From positions 1 through 9,606 of the forward strand of contig PSRH01000138.1 in the NCBI GenBank assembly GCA_003175915.1: DNA of 9,606 nucleotides, in the 5' to 3' direction. Numbering within the stretch: the stretch's first letter is position 1; every line of letters begins with the position of its first letter. A program made the position numbers and the translations under genes. Shown piece after piece: positions 1-6,118 of the stretch. Under the pieces are notes generated by a model, which worked only from the letters and a program-made list of their open reading frames with translations, searched no databases and had not been told where the DNA came from. This DNA comes from Candidatus Melainabacteria bacterium (GTDB lineage: Bacteria > Cyanobacteriota > Vampirovibrionia > Obscuribacterales > Obscuribacteraceae).

Positions 1-507
1 AAAGAAGAAAACGATCTGTGTTTCTCCGATCGCTTCGAAGATGAGCTGAAGACCGCTCTGGCTCTGCCAGCAAGCGCACCAATCAAAGTGCACAGCCTGA
101 ATGATTACGGCGCTTCCATCGCCAGTGGTTCCTATCGCACACTGGGAATGGCGATCGTGCCCTGCAGTCTGGGCACCCTCGGAGCCGTCGCCAACGGCTT
201 GACCGAGAATCTCATACACCGCGCTGCCGCCGTTACTCTTAAAGAGAGGCGAGTGTTCATGATCGTTTTGCGAGAGATGCCCTTTGGTCAAATTCAACTC
301 AAGAATATGCTGGCTGTCTCCGAAGCCGGTGGGTTGGTGGCGGCCGCTTCGCCCGGCTTCTACCATCGTCCTCAAACCATTGGTGAGCAAGTCGATTTTG
401 TCGTTGGTCGCGTTCTTGACCAGTTCCAGCTCGATCACAATCTTTTCAAGCGATGGAAAGAAGAATTGAGACCCTTGCCCCTACCAGCAAAAGTCCGCTC
501 AGTGTAA
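1..507 (+). CDS. ubiX: UbiX-family flavin prenyltransferase, 5'-truncated by window edge
   Basis: UbiX joins a dimethylallyl group to FMN, making the prenylated flavin used by UbiD-type decarboxylases in ubiquinone-type quinone synthesis and aromatic acid metabolism. The reading frame is open from base 1, so the true start lies upstream. 168 residues are visible against a usual 190-200, so only the N-terminal flavin-binding loop is missing. The window shows SGSYRTLGM (window residues 42-50), VPCS (53-56), LKERR (80-84), LREMP (90-94), FYHRP (120-124) and GRVLDQF (136-142). These match the conserved blocks of the family, including the Lys/Arg, Arg-Glu, Tyr and Arg residues that hold the prenyl phosphate and flavin. 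A GTG at base 88 lies inside the conserved domain and is not a credible start. The last 55 bp overlap rimM in another frame. The identification is secure; assignment to quinone synthesis rather than another UbiD pathway is inference. Confidence 0.93.
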   Translation, partial: KEENDLCFSDRFEDELKTALALPASAPIKVHSLNDYGASIASGSYRTLGMAIVPCSLGTLGAVANGLTENLIHRAAAVTLKERRVFMIVLREMPFGQIQLKNMLAVSEAGGLVAAASPGFYHRPQTIGEQVDFVVGRVLDQFQLDHNLFKRWKEELRPLPLPAKVRSV

Positions 508-1073
508 AGCCATTGCCTAAGAATCCTCCAAAAGCTCATTCAACAGACCTGTCTGATGCCAGCTTGCAGCATCTTGGTAGAGTGGTGGGATTCTTCGGGT
601 TGAAGGGGGCCATGAAGATCGCGCCTGCAACCAACAACCCGTCGCTTTTTCTAAACGTGAAAGAAGTGACGTTCCGCCTGGCCGGTCACCAAGAAAAGAG
701 AGCGGCTGTCAGCAACGCTCGGCTCAAAAAACAATTGATCCAACTCCAGCTTACCGACTACCCGACTCGTACAAGCGTAGAACATTTGCTCAATGCCCAG
801 GTACTTGTCGAGGCATCGCAAATTGCCGCTCTTCCAGAAAACGAATGGTGGTTGAAGGATTTGATCGGCATGAAGGTATTCACCACCGAGGGCAGTTTCA
901 TTGGCACCGTATGTGATGCGCTGGGCAAGGACGGTCAGTTCCTGGAGATAAGAAAGGCCGGAGCAGAGGAAAGCGACACTATCTTAGTCCCATTCGTACG
1001 TCAGCTTGTGCCTGTGGTTGACACGAGGGCCGGTAAAATCGAAGTAGTCAACTTGCCTGGATTGCTGGATTAA
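453..1073 (+). CDS. rimM: Ribosome maturation factor RimM
   Basis: RimM binds ribosomal protein S19 and helps mature the 3' head domain of the 30S subunit. The N-terminal RimM domain runs from about residue 38 to 125 and opens with LGRVVGFFGLKGAMKI (41-56), the family's 'GRVVGxxGLKGEvKv' block. The C-terminal PRC-barrel runs from about 130 to 206, with EWWLKDLIGMKV (131-142), ILVPFV (177-182) and the typical end VVNLPGLLD. The ATG at 453 gives 206 residues, against about 165-180 in the family. The first 37 residues are polar and unlike the domain, so the start is uncertain: TTG codons at 513 or 564 would give more usual lengths. None of the three has a clear Shine-Dalgarno. With the 453 start the gene overlaps ubiX by 55 bp, suggesting one transcript. 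The usual partner genes rpsP and trmD are not next to it on the downstream side. Confidence 0.93.
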   Translation: MERRIETLAPTSKSPLSVKPLPKNPPKAHSTDLSDASLQHLGRVVGFFGLKGAMKIAPATNNPSLFLNVKEVTFRLAGHQEKRAAVSNARLKKQLIQLQLTDYPTRTSVEHLLNAQVLVEASQIAALPENEWWLKDLIGMKVFTTEGSFIGTVCDALGKDGQFLEIRKAGAEESDTILVPFVRQLVPVVDTRAGKIEVVNLPGLLD

Positions 1074-1142
1074 CGGCGACGCACCACATCCGATACCATC
1101 AAGCGAAGGCAAACGCCGGCGATTAACTTCTTATAAGCGAGC

Positions 1143-1171
1143 TTGATAACCAAGGACGTATAGATTACCTT
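1143..1171 (+). promoter_or_regulatory. Candidate sigma70-type promoter for the GT20 gene
   Basis: TTGATA (1143-1148, 5 of 6 to TTGACA) is followed after exactly 17 bp by TACCTT (1166-1171). That -10 matches only 3 of 6, but these are the most conserved TA...T positions. Transcription would start near 1178 and leave a leader of about 118 nt before the ATG at 1296. The left arm of the 1154/1204 inverted repeat lies inside the spacer. Weak, sequence-only call. Confidence 0.27.
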
Positions 1172-1216
1172 TATATTCACGGCGTTATTGGTTCGAACGA
1201 CCGAATCTATACATCC
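1154..1216. repeat. 13-bp inverted repeat upstream of the GT20 gene
   Basis: GGACGTATAGATT (1154-1166) and AATCTATACATCC (1204-1216) are reverse complements with one mismatch: an unbroken 9-bp core, then 3 further pairs beyond the mismatch. The arms are 37 bp apart. In a minus-strand transcript the mismatch would become a G-U pair. A short palindrome, GTTCGAAC (1191-1198), sits between the arms. No T-run follows on either side, so this is not a standard terminator. It could be a pair of operator half-sites for a dimeric regulator, or the base of a leader hairpin. Confidence 0.5.
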
Positions 1217-1295
1217 CTAATTCTTGACCTGACAAGCGTCATGTCGCAACTGCGATGGTGATTAGAGTTTTGTCGCTTCAAACAGCATAAGAGAT

Positions 1296-2702
1296 ATGGC
1301 TCAAGCTACTCATCCGCCCTTCCTTAAGTCCGCCCCGAATCAGGCAGCCTCAGCAGAAATTGACTTTTGTCTGCCGGCGCTGAATGTCATTTCTTATCGC
1401 GGTCCAGGTGAAAAGGCCTCAGCTTCCGCCAGTCTCGAGCCAATAGTGAAACGCCTCAATACTAAGGTAAGCTGGTTTGCTCTAACCGGGCAACCGCGCT
1501 CAGCCACTCGCTTGTCCAGATTCACTTTTCACACGCCTGCCGCCGCTGCGGTTGTTTTTGAACAGCACGCCCAATTCTGTGCTAGTTACTTGAGTCCCCT
1601 CTTTCATGGCATGCCCGAGCGAGTCAAGTTCGATCCGATCGCCTGGAAATCGTTTAAGCAACTGAACGACCTTATGGCTTCTGATGCTTTGAATATGGCA
1701 TCGCAAAGCTTTCCTACTTTGTTCTGGCTGCATGGTTATGAACTGGCTCTGGTAGCACCGGTAATATCTGTACAAGCAGGTGTGATCGCCTGTCATTTTT
1801 GGCATAGCCCCTGGCCTTCCCCTTCTTATTTGCTCAATTCTCCCGTTATTGGCGAGCTTGTTGAAGCAATGCTTACCAACAAGCTGATTGGCTTTCAAAC
1901 GAGCGAATATGCCACAAATTTTTTGACGACGGTGCAAGAGGTCCTTCCTAGAGCCCAGGTCGATGTCCTGAAAATGAGCATCAAGCTCGGTCGGGTGACA
2001 ACAAGAGTAGTGGTTATGCCCTTTGGTATCGACGGCAAGTTCTGGCAAGACAACGCCAAGCGAAGCCGCCCGCTCGCTCACGTGCTGGCCAAAAAATATA
2101 ACAGCTCAGGTCATCTTGTCTTGGGTATCGACCGCCTGGACGCAAGCAAAGGCATTGTGCAAAAGCTCGATGGTCTGGAGGAGTTTCTTAAAACCAATCC
2201 GTCCTGGCGAAAACGCTTTCAGTACGTCCAACTCACCCATGCAAGCGAACATGAGGGCAACAATGACTATCTCGTAGAACTGACAGAAAGAATAGCCAAG
2301 GTCAATGCGCAGCATTCCGTTGGCGCCTGGCAGCCAATCATCCACCTGAAGAGCACCCTCGATAAAGCCGAGCTGTCTGCCTGGTATCAGGCGGCCGATA
2401 TCCTGACTGTCAATTCCTTCGTCGAAGCCTTAAGCCTGGTGGCAAAGGAATACATTGCCTGCCGGCCCAACGACGAGGGAGTGTTACTGCTCAGCCGCGG
2501 CAGTGGCAGCGTATCAGAACTGGGTCAGGGAGCAGTTCTCATTGACCCTGCCAGCCAAGAATCATTCGCTGCCGGATTGTTGCAAGCTTTTTCAATGAGC
2601 AAAGAGGAACGCCGGCACCGCATGCAGCTAATGAAGCGCGTCGTCGGCTGGAACAGCTTGCAGGACTGGGCAATTAGATTTCTCCGCGAAGCTCTAATCT
2701 AA
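1296..2702 (+). CDS. Divergent GT20 glycosyltransferase, trehalose-6-phosphate synthase-like
   Basis: GT20 enzymes (OtsA, and the cyanobacterial GgpS) move glucose from a nucleotide donor to a sugar-phosphate or glycerol-phosphate acceptor, making compatible solutes in the cytoplasm. The 468-residue length is typical of an OtsA without a phosphatase domain. Family blocks appear in order: SYRGPG (33-38, for SNR..), SWFALTG (59-65, for WFGWSG), SPLFHG (100-105), AWKSF (116-120), FWLHGYEL (143-150), FWHSPWPSP (168-176), GFQT (199-202), DRLDASKG (279-286), EALSLVAKEY (377-386) and LLLSRGSGS (397-405). Arg280, Lys285 and Glu385 match OtsA Arg262, Lys267 and Glu369. Several other pocket positions differ: no GGL loop, HDYH becomes HGYE, and DGMN becomes EALS. 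The true acceptor may therefore not be glucose-6-phosphate, or activity may be lost. The ATG start has only a weak AAGAG just upstream. No otsB-like phosphatase is adjacent. Membership of the GT20 fold is fairly sure; the product is unknown. Confidence 0.8.
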   Translation: MAQATHPPFLKSAPNQAASAEIDFCLPALNVISYRGPGEKASASASLEPIVKRLNTKVSWFALTGQPRSATRLSRFTFHTPAAAAVVFEQHAQFCASYLSPLFHGMPERVKFDPIAWKSFKQLNDLMASDALNMASQSFPTLFWLHGYELALVAPVISVQAGVIACHFWHSPWPSPSYLLNSPVIGELVEAMLTNKLIGFQTSEYATNFLTTVQEVLPRAQVDVLKMSIKLGRVTTRVVVMPFGIDGKFWQDNAKRSRPLAHVLAKKYNSSGHLVLGIDRLDASKGIVQKLDGLEEFLKTNPSWRKRFQYVQLTHASEHEGNNDYLVELTERIAKVNAQHSVGAWQPIIHLKSTLDKAELSAWYQAADILTVNSFVEALSLVAKEYIACRPNDEGVLLLSRGSGSVSELGQGAVLIDPASQESFAAGLLQAFSMSKEERRHRMQLMKRVVGWNSLQDWAIRFLREALI

Positions 2703-2723
2703 ATGTCTGTCGGCAAGCTGAAA

Positions 2724-3299
2724 CTACCACTTCAACAACTTAAAGCGTTCCATGTCTACGGTGGCAGTATTGCGGTAAATAGCCAGCACAATCGCCAGTC
2801 CGACGGCCGCCTCGGCTGCAGCTACGGTGAGAATGAAGACGGCGAAGACTTGTCCTCGCAAATGGATGGGATCGATATAACGAGCGAAAGCTACCAGATT
2901 GAGATTAACGGCATTGAGCATCAGTTCGATTGACATGAGCACTCGTACGGCGTTGCGAGAGACCACCATGCCGTACATGCCGATGGAAAAGAGAACCGCT
3001 GCCAGGGTCAGGTATCGCACTAGTGGCTCCTGCCCAACCGTGAGAACGAAGAACGAAGCGATGGTTCCGATCGCCATAACTGCCACCGGTTCGCCGCGAG
3101 CGAAGAGTATGGCAAATGTTCCCAGAAAGAGGATAGCGACGAAGGCGTAGATGTCGGGGTAACCTTTTAGATTGATTGACTCCATCATCTGAGTAAACAA
3201 ACCGCTGGCAAAAAGCACAACAATGATCAAGGCTATCAGCCCATAAGAGACGGAAACCGCTCCCAGGAATTGTCCTTTCTTTTCGCCCCGATCGATCAT
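2724..3299 (-). CDS. nuoK: NDH-1 subunit K with a long N-terminal membrane extension
   Basis: NuoK is a small three-helix membrane subunit of complex I that takes part in the proton pathway between the quinone site and the antiporter-like subunits. The C-terminal part (about residues 93-191) is a complete normal NuoK, including SIELMLNAVNLNLVAFAR (123-140), with Glu125 matching E. coli Glu36, and AAAEAAVGLAIVL (160-172), with Glu163 matching Glu72. NuoK is normally about 100 residues, and here the frame gives 191. The extra N-terminus contains three hydrophobic stretches (about 18-38, 51-67 and 71-88) and no family I recognise. The ATG at 3299 has an exceptionally strong SD ending 9 nt upstream. 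An internal GTG at 3020 with its own AGGAG would give a 98-residue classical NuoK, so either or both forms may be made. It is the last gene of the operon. It starts 6 bp after the nuoJ stop and ends 21 bp from the convergent GT20 gene. Confidence 0.92.
   Translation of the reverse strand: MIDRGEKKGQFLGAVSVSYGLIALIIVVLFASGLFTQMMESINLKGYPDIYAFVAILFLGTFAILFARGEPVAVMAIGTIASFFVLTVGQEPLVRYLTLAAVLFSIGMYGMVVSRNAVRVLMSIELMLNAVNLNLVAFARYIDPIHLRGQVFAVFILTVAAAEAAVGLAIVLAIYRNTATVDMERFKLLKW
3018..3031 (-). promoter_or_regulatory. Internal ribosome binding site and GTG start within nuoK
   Basis: On the minus strand AGGAG (3027-3031) is followed by 6 nt and an in-frame GTG (3018-3020) at codon 94. Initiation here would make a 98-residue protein beginning RYLTLAAVLFSIG after the start residue, which is where ordinary NuoK proteins begin. 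The spacing is good, and chance SD-like matches do occur, so this is a candidate only. Confidence 0.4.
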
Positions 3300-3303
3300 C
3301 TGC

Positions 3304-3315
3304 GATCACCTCCTC
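3304..3315 (-). promoter_or_regulatory. Very strong Shine-Dalgarno of nuoK
   Basis: GAGGAGGTGATC on the minus strand contains a 10-base stretch, GGAGGTGATC, fully complementary to the conserved 3' end of bacterial 16S rRNA. The AGGAGG core ends 9 nt before the ATG at 3299. It is embedded in the last codons and stop of nuoJ. It fixes the outer start of nuoK and is much stronger than the sites before other genes of this operon. Confidence 0.85.
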
Positions 3316-3935
3316 GTGCTACTAACGGTCGTATCTCTTTCAAAAAGTGTGGCTGGCTGATTTTGCTCGCCCGCCTCTTTCGAAGGTTCCTCCTTATCAC
3401 TGATTGCCCGCTCCGCTTTGGCAAGCATAATCGCCCCAACCAGAGCAGCTAAGAGCAAAACAGAGGCAAATTCAAAAGGAAGAGCATAAGTGGTGGTCAG
3501 TGCCATGCCAATTGTTTGCACGTCAGGACTGACGGCTTCACTGCTCAATGGCCAGGATTCCGATCGCAAAGCACAGTAAATCGTAAAGAAGAGAGCACCG
3601 GCCACCAGAAAGCTACCCAATTGTTGGTGAGCAGTACCGGGTTGCGCCTCCTTTTCCAGCTTCGGGTTAGTCAACATCAAAGCGATGACAACCACAAGGG
3701 TGATGCCCACGGCATAGATCATCAATTGGGCAAGGGCCAGAAATTGCGCTTGTAAAACCAGAAACAGACCGCAGATCGAGCCAAAGACTCCGATCAACAA
3801 GAAGCCACTGCGGATGATGGTACGATCAAACAAGACACCTAAAGCCATCGGAATAGCCATCACGGCCAGCAGGTAGAAAAGAAAGTCATCCAACCTTCCT
3901 GGTATCCAAGCTCTCAGTAAGTCTAAGTGTTCCAT
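3306..3935 (-). CDS. nuoJ: NDH-1 subunit J, membrane
   Basis: NuoJ (NdhG) is a five-helix membrane subunit of complex I next to NuoA, NuoH and NuoK. Its third helix changes shape during turnover and helps couple quinone reduction to proton pumping. Diagnostic parts are ALAQLMIYAVGITLVVVIAL (67-86), the conserved third helix with its Ile-Tyr-Ala-Val-Gly core, and ALPFEFASVLLLAALVGAIM (151-170), the last helix. Hydrophobic stretches also run at about 18-35, 44-62 and 107-123. The 209 residues are within or slightly above the usual range. The extra length is a polar C-terminal tail (about 174-209) rich in Glu, Lys and Gln. The ATG start lies 9 bp after the nuoI stop with only a weak TTGAG upstream, so translation is probably coupled. 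Its final codons encode the SD of nuoK. Confidence 0.95.
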   Translation of the reverse strand: MEHLDLLRAWIPGRLDDFLFYLLAVMAIPMALGVLFDRTIIRSGFLLIGVFGSICGLFLVLQAQFLALAQLMIYAVGITLVVVIALMLTNPKLEKEAQPGTAHQQLGSFLVAGALFFTIYCALRSESWPLSSEAVSPDVQTIGMALTTTYALPFEFASVLLLAALVGAIMLAKAERAISDKEEPSKEAGEQNQPATLFERDTTVSSTRR

Positions 3936-3944
3936 CTCAATCGA

Positions 3945-4721
3945 TTACCCTTGTCTTGGTCCCTCTCCACTTTCATTCTCTGGTTTTGCCTCGTCGGATT
4001 TTCCTTCGTCGTTGGACAATTTCGGAGGAGCTTCCGGGGCGACTTGAGCATCCGGTGATTTCGTCTCAGCTTCCTTGGCGCTTTCGCCTTCAGTCGCAGC
4101 TTTTGTTTGGGCAGTCTGGCCCGCGCCTGCTGGTGCCGGCTTTTCAGCTGTCGCCGCCTTGCCTGCCGCGGCCGGGGCGGCCCCTTGAGCTGCAGGCGCT
4201 GCCTTGGCTGGTTTCGGCTTGGGCAACGGGTTCTCTTTGCGATCGAAATAATAAGCTGATTCTTCCTGGGTAAGCGTCAGCTTCTTCAGGTCGTAAACCA
4301 GGCTTTCTCGCGTATAGTCGGCCATTTCGAAATCGTTGGTATTAATGATGCAGTAGGTCGGGCACACTTCCGTACACAATCCACAAAACATGCAAAGCCC
4401 GTGATCGATTTTGAAGTCAATCAACTCCAGCTTGTTAGTCTCCGGACTTTTGTGCGCGGTAATCTCGATGCACTTATCAGGACAGACTCTTTCGCACTGG
4501 CGACAGGAAATGCAAAGGTGTTCACCCGTCTCAGGATTGACCGTAAGGGCCAGACGCCCGCGGAAATGAGCGGGCAGAGGCGGCACTATATCCGGATAAA
4601 CTTCCGTGGTGGGTGGGCGCAAGGCGTGCATGGCCACCGTGCCAAGCCCGCGGCGAATCTCGTACAAGCCGACAATCGATTGCCAGATGCCTCTAAATAA
4701 CTGCTCAACCCAATCAAACAT
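3945..4721 (-). CDS. nuoI: NDH-1 subunit I, two [4Fe-4S] ferredoxin-type
   Basis: NuoI (NdhI) carries clusters N6a and N6b, which pass electrons to N2 in NuoB, and it sits on the membrane side of the peripheral arm. Both motifs are intact: Cys70-x2-Cys73-x2-Cys76-x3-Cys80-Pro and Cys110-x2-Cys113-x2-Cys116-x3-Cys120-Pro. The start chosen is the ATG at 4721, giving MFDWVEQLF. It overlaps the nuoH stop by 8 bp and has AAGGGAG about 12 nt upstream. A TTG at 4745 would add 8 residues and seems less likely. The length is 258, against roughly 160-210 usually. The extra is a low-complexity tail (about 163-258), first Lys/Pro/Ala-rich and then Glu/Asp/Ser-rich, with no cysteines and probably disordered. 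The iron-sulfur core is certain; the role of the tail is unknown. Confidence 0.95.
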   Translation of the reverse strand: MFDWVEQLFRGIWQSIVGLYEIRRGLGTVAMHALRPPTTEVYPDIVPPLPAHFRGRLALTVNPETGEHLCISCRQCERVCPDKCIEITAHKSPETNKLELIDFKIDHGLCMFCGLCTEVCPTYCIINTNDFEMADYTRESLVYDLKKLTLTQEESAYYFDRKENPLPKPKPAKAAPAAQGAAPAAAGKAATAEKPAPAGAGQTAQTKAATEGESAKEAETKSPDAQVAPEAPPKLSNDEGKSDEAKPENESGEGPRQG

Positions 4722-6087
4722 GAAGACGCACGGCTCCCTTCGCAAAGGTGACTAAGACGAAAATGATCAAAGACAGTGGCACCAGTCTCTTCCAGCCAAA
4801 GGCCATCAACTGGTCAATACGGAAGCGGGGCAGCGTGCCTCGCACTAATATGGCGAAAAAGACAAGAGCATAGACCTTGATAATCACCCAGATGGCCGGG
4901 AAAAACGTCGACGGATCGATCAAGTGGATACGGTCGGTGAAAAAGGAAAAGAATTTACCGACCGGTTGAGTTACCGCCGGATTTGTCAGAGGATTCAACC
5001 AATCTGGTAACGGGCAGTCTCCGCCACCGAGAAACATGACAGTGGCGATCGTGCTCACGATAAAGAGATTCGTAAACTCCGCCAGAAAAAATATGGCAAA
5101 CTTAATGCCACTATACTCGGTGTTATAACCACTAACTAGCTCACTTTCCGCTTCCGGAAGATCGAAGGGAATGCGATTGATCTCGGCACAGGCACCGGTA
5201 AGATAAATGCCAACAAGAAGCACTGTGCAAGCGATCAAAACAACAGTAGCGATTACGGAACCCCAATCAGGATAGTATTGGCTCAGCATCTGATGAGCGT
5301 CCGCTTGACCGGCAGCCAGGGCCTGGAAGTACTTGTTCAAGCCACTGAGCGCTCCGCCACCCAGGATATTCCAGTTAAGCAGTCCGCCCTTTTGCATCTC
5401 GGCAATTTTGACAACGTCCAGGGTGCCGGCCATGAGGCATACGGTGATGATGGAAAGCACCAGCGGAATTTCATAGCTTATCGCCTGAGCGGCACTGCGC
5501 AGCGCCCCTACCAGCGAATACTTGTTATTGCTTGCCCAACCACCCATGACAATACCGACGACCGGCACGGATGACACGGCCAGGACATAGAAAATTCCTG
5601 TGGGCAAATTGACCACCTGGAAAAGATTGTGATTGTTGGTCACCGCCGCCAGCAATGGCAAGGCCCCGAAAATTGAGGGGGCAAAAAAGATAATCGGCGC
5701 CAAAGTGAACATAAAGGCGTCCGCCCCTCTCGGCGTTATGTCCTCTTTAAAGAGGAGCTTGAGAGCATCAGCCAGAGTTTGCAGAAAACCGTCCGGGCCA
5801 ACCCGGTTTGGTCCTTTGCGCACTGTGAAAAGGGCCAGGGCTCGCCGCTCTGCCAGAACCATAAACATCGCATTAATGGGAATGAAGACCATGACCGCCA
5901 CAAGCGGCGTCAACACCTGACAGATTTCGGTAACCAGACGCGCCCAATCCGCCTGAACATTGGCGAGTAAAAGAGGAATAGCGACACCGACCAACCAGCT
6001 AACCGCCCAAACTAGACCAAATATGATAGTAAGCCAACCCCAGCTTAGGATCGTGAACTTCCTGATTTCGGCGGCATTGGCAATCAT
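4714..6087 (-). CDS. nuoH: NDH-1 subunit H, quinone-site membrane subunit
   Basis: NuoH (NdhA) anchors the peripheral arm and forms much of the quinone tunnel and the first part of the proton path. Hallmark loops are present: RKGPNRVGPDG (90-100), ADALKLLFKEDITP (106-119), WASNNKYSLVGALRSAAQ (184-201) with SYEIPL (204-209), NRIPFDLPEAESELVSGY (304-321) and PRFRIDQLMAFGWKRLVP (420-437). At 457 residues it is clearly longer than the usual 320-380. Compared from memory with cyanobacterial NdhA, there is an N-terminal addition of some 25-30 residues and an insertion of about 40 residues near 242-280 (Gly-rich, then Gln/Asp/Tyr-containing). There is also a somewhat longer loop at 354-392. The ATG lies 31 bp after nuoD, with AGAGGT about 12 nt upstream. 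No frameshift is seen. Confidence 0.96.
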   Translation of the reverse strand: MIANAAEIRKFTILSWGWLTIIFGLVWAVSWLVGVAIPLLLANVQADWARLVTEICQVLTPLVAVMVFIPINAMFMVLAERRALALFTVRKGPNRVGPDGFLQTLADALKLLFKEDITPRGADAFMFTLAPIIFFAPSIFGALPLLAAVTNNHNLFQVVNLPTGIFYVLAVSSVPVVGIVMGGWASNNKYSLVGALRSAAQAISYEIPLVLSIITVCLMAGTLDVVKIAEMQKGGLLNWNILGGGALSGLNKYFQALAAGQADAHQMLSQYYPDWGSVIATVVLIACTVLLVGIYLTGACAEINRIPFDLPEAESELVSGYNTEYSGIKFAIFFLAEFTNLFIVSTIATVMFLGGGDCPLPDWLNPLTNPAVTQPVGKFFSFFTDRIHLIDPSTFFPAIWVIIKVYALVFFAILVRGTLPRFRIDQLMAFGWKRLVPLSLIIFVLVTFAKGAVRLHV

Positions 6088-6118
6088 CGTTAAGGTCTAC
6101 CTCTAATTTCCTCTCTTT

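Noticed and set aside
1074..1121. CGGCG (1074-1078 region) and CGCCG (1114-1118) as a terminator of rimM
   Set aside because: The arms are short and about 36 bp apart, and no T-run follows.
1188..1212. GGTTCGAAC resembling a tRNA T-loop
   Set aside because: The flanking bases do not form a T-stem, and no acceptor, D or anticodon arm can be drawn around it. It is only a short palindrome.
1500..2081. 193-codon minus-strand frame inside the GT20 gene
   Set aside because: It lies wholly opposite a gene with clear family motifs, and its translation shows no domain. It is a shadow of the coding strand.
2703..2933. 76-codon plus-strand frame starting right after the GT20 stop
   Set aside because: It is antisense to the conserved NuoK domain, and its composition is that of reverse-read nuoK.
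2724..3299. NuoK extension as an internal duplication of NuoK
   Set aside because: Both halves have three hydrophobic stretches, but the N-terminal half lacks the SIE..N and AAE..VG motifs and no repeat is visible at sequence level.
4722..4745. TTG start adding 8 residues to NuoI
   Set aside because: The ATG at 4721 has a suitable upstream AAGGGAG and the common ATG/stop overlap with nuoH, and it begins where family members begin.
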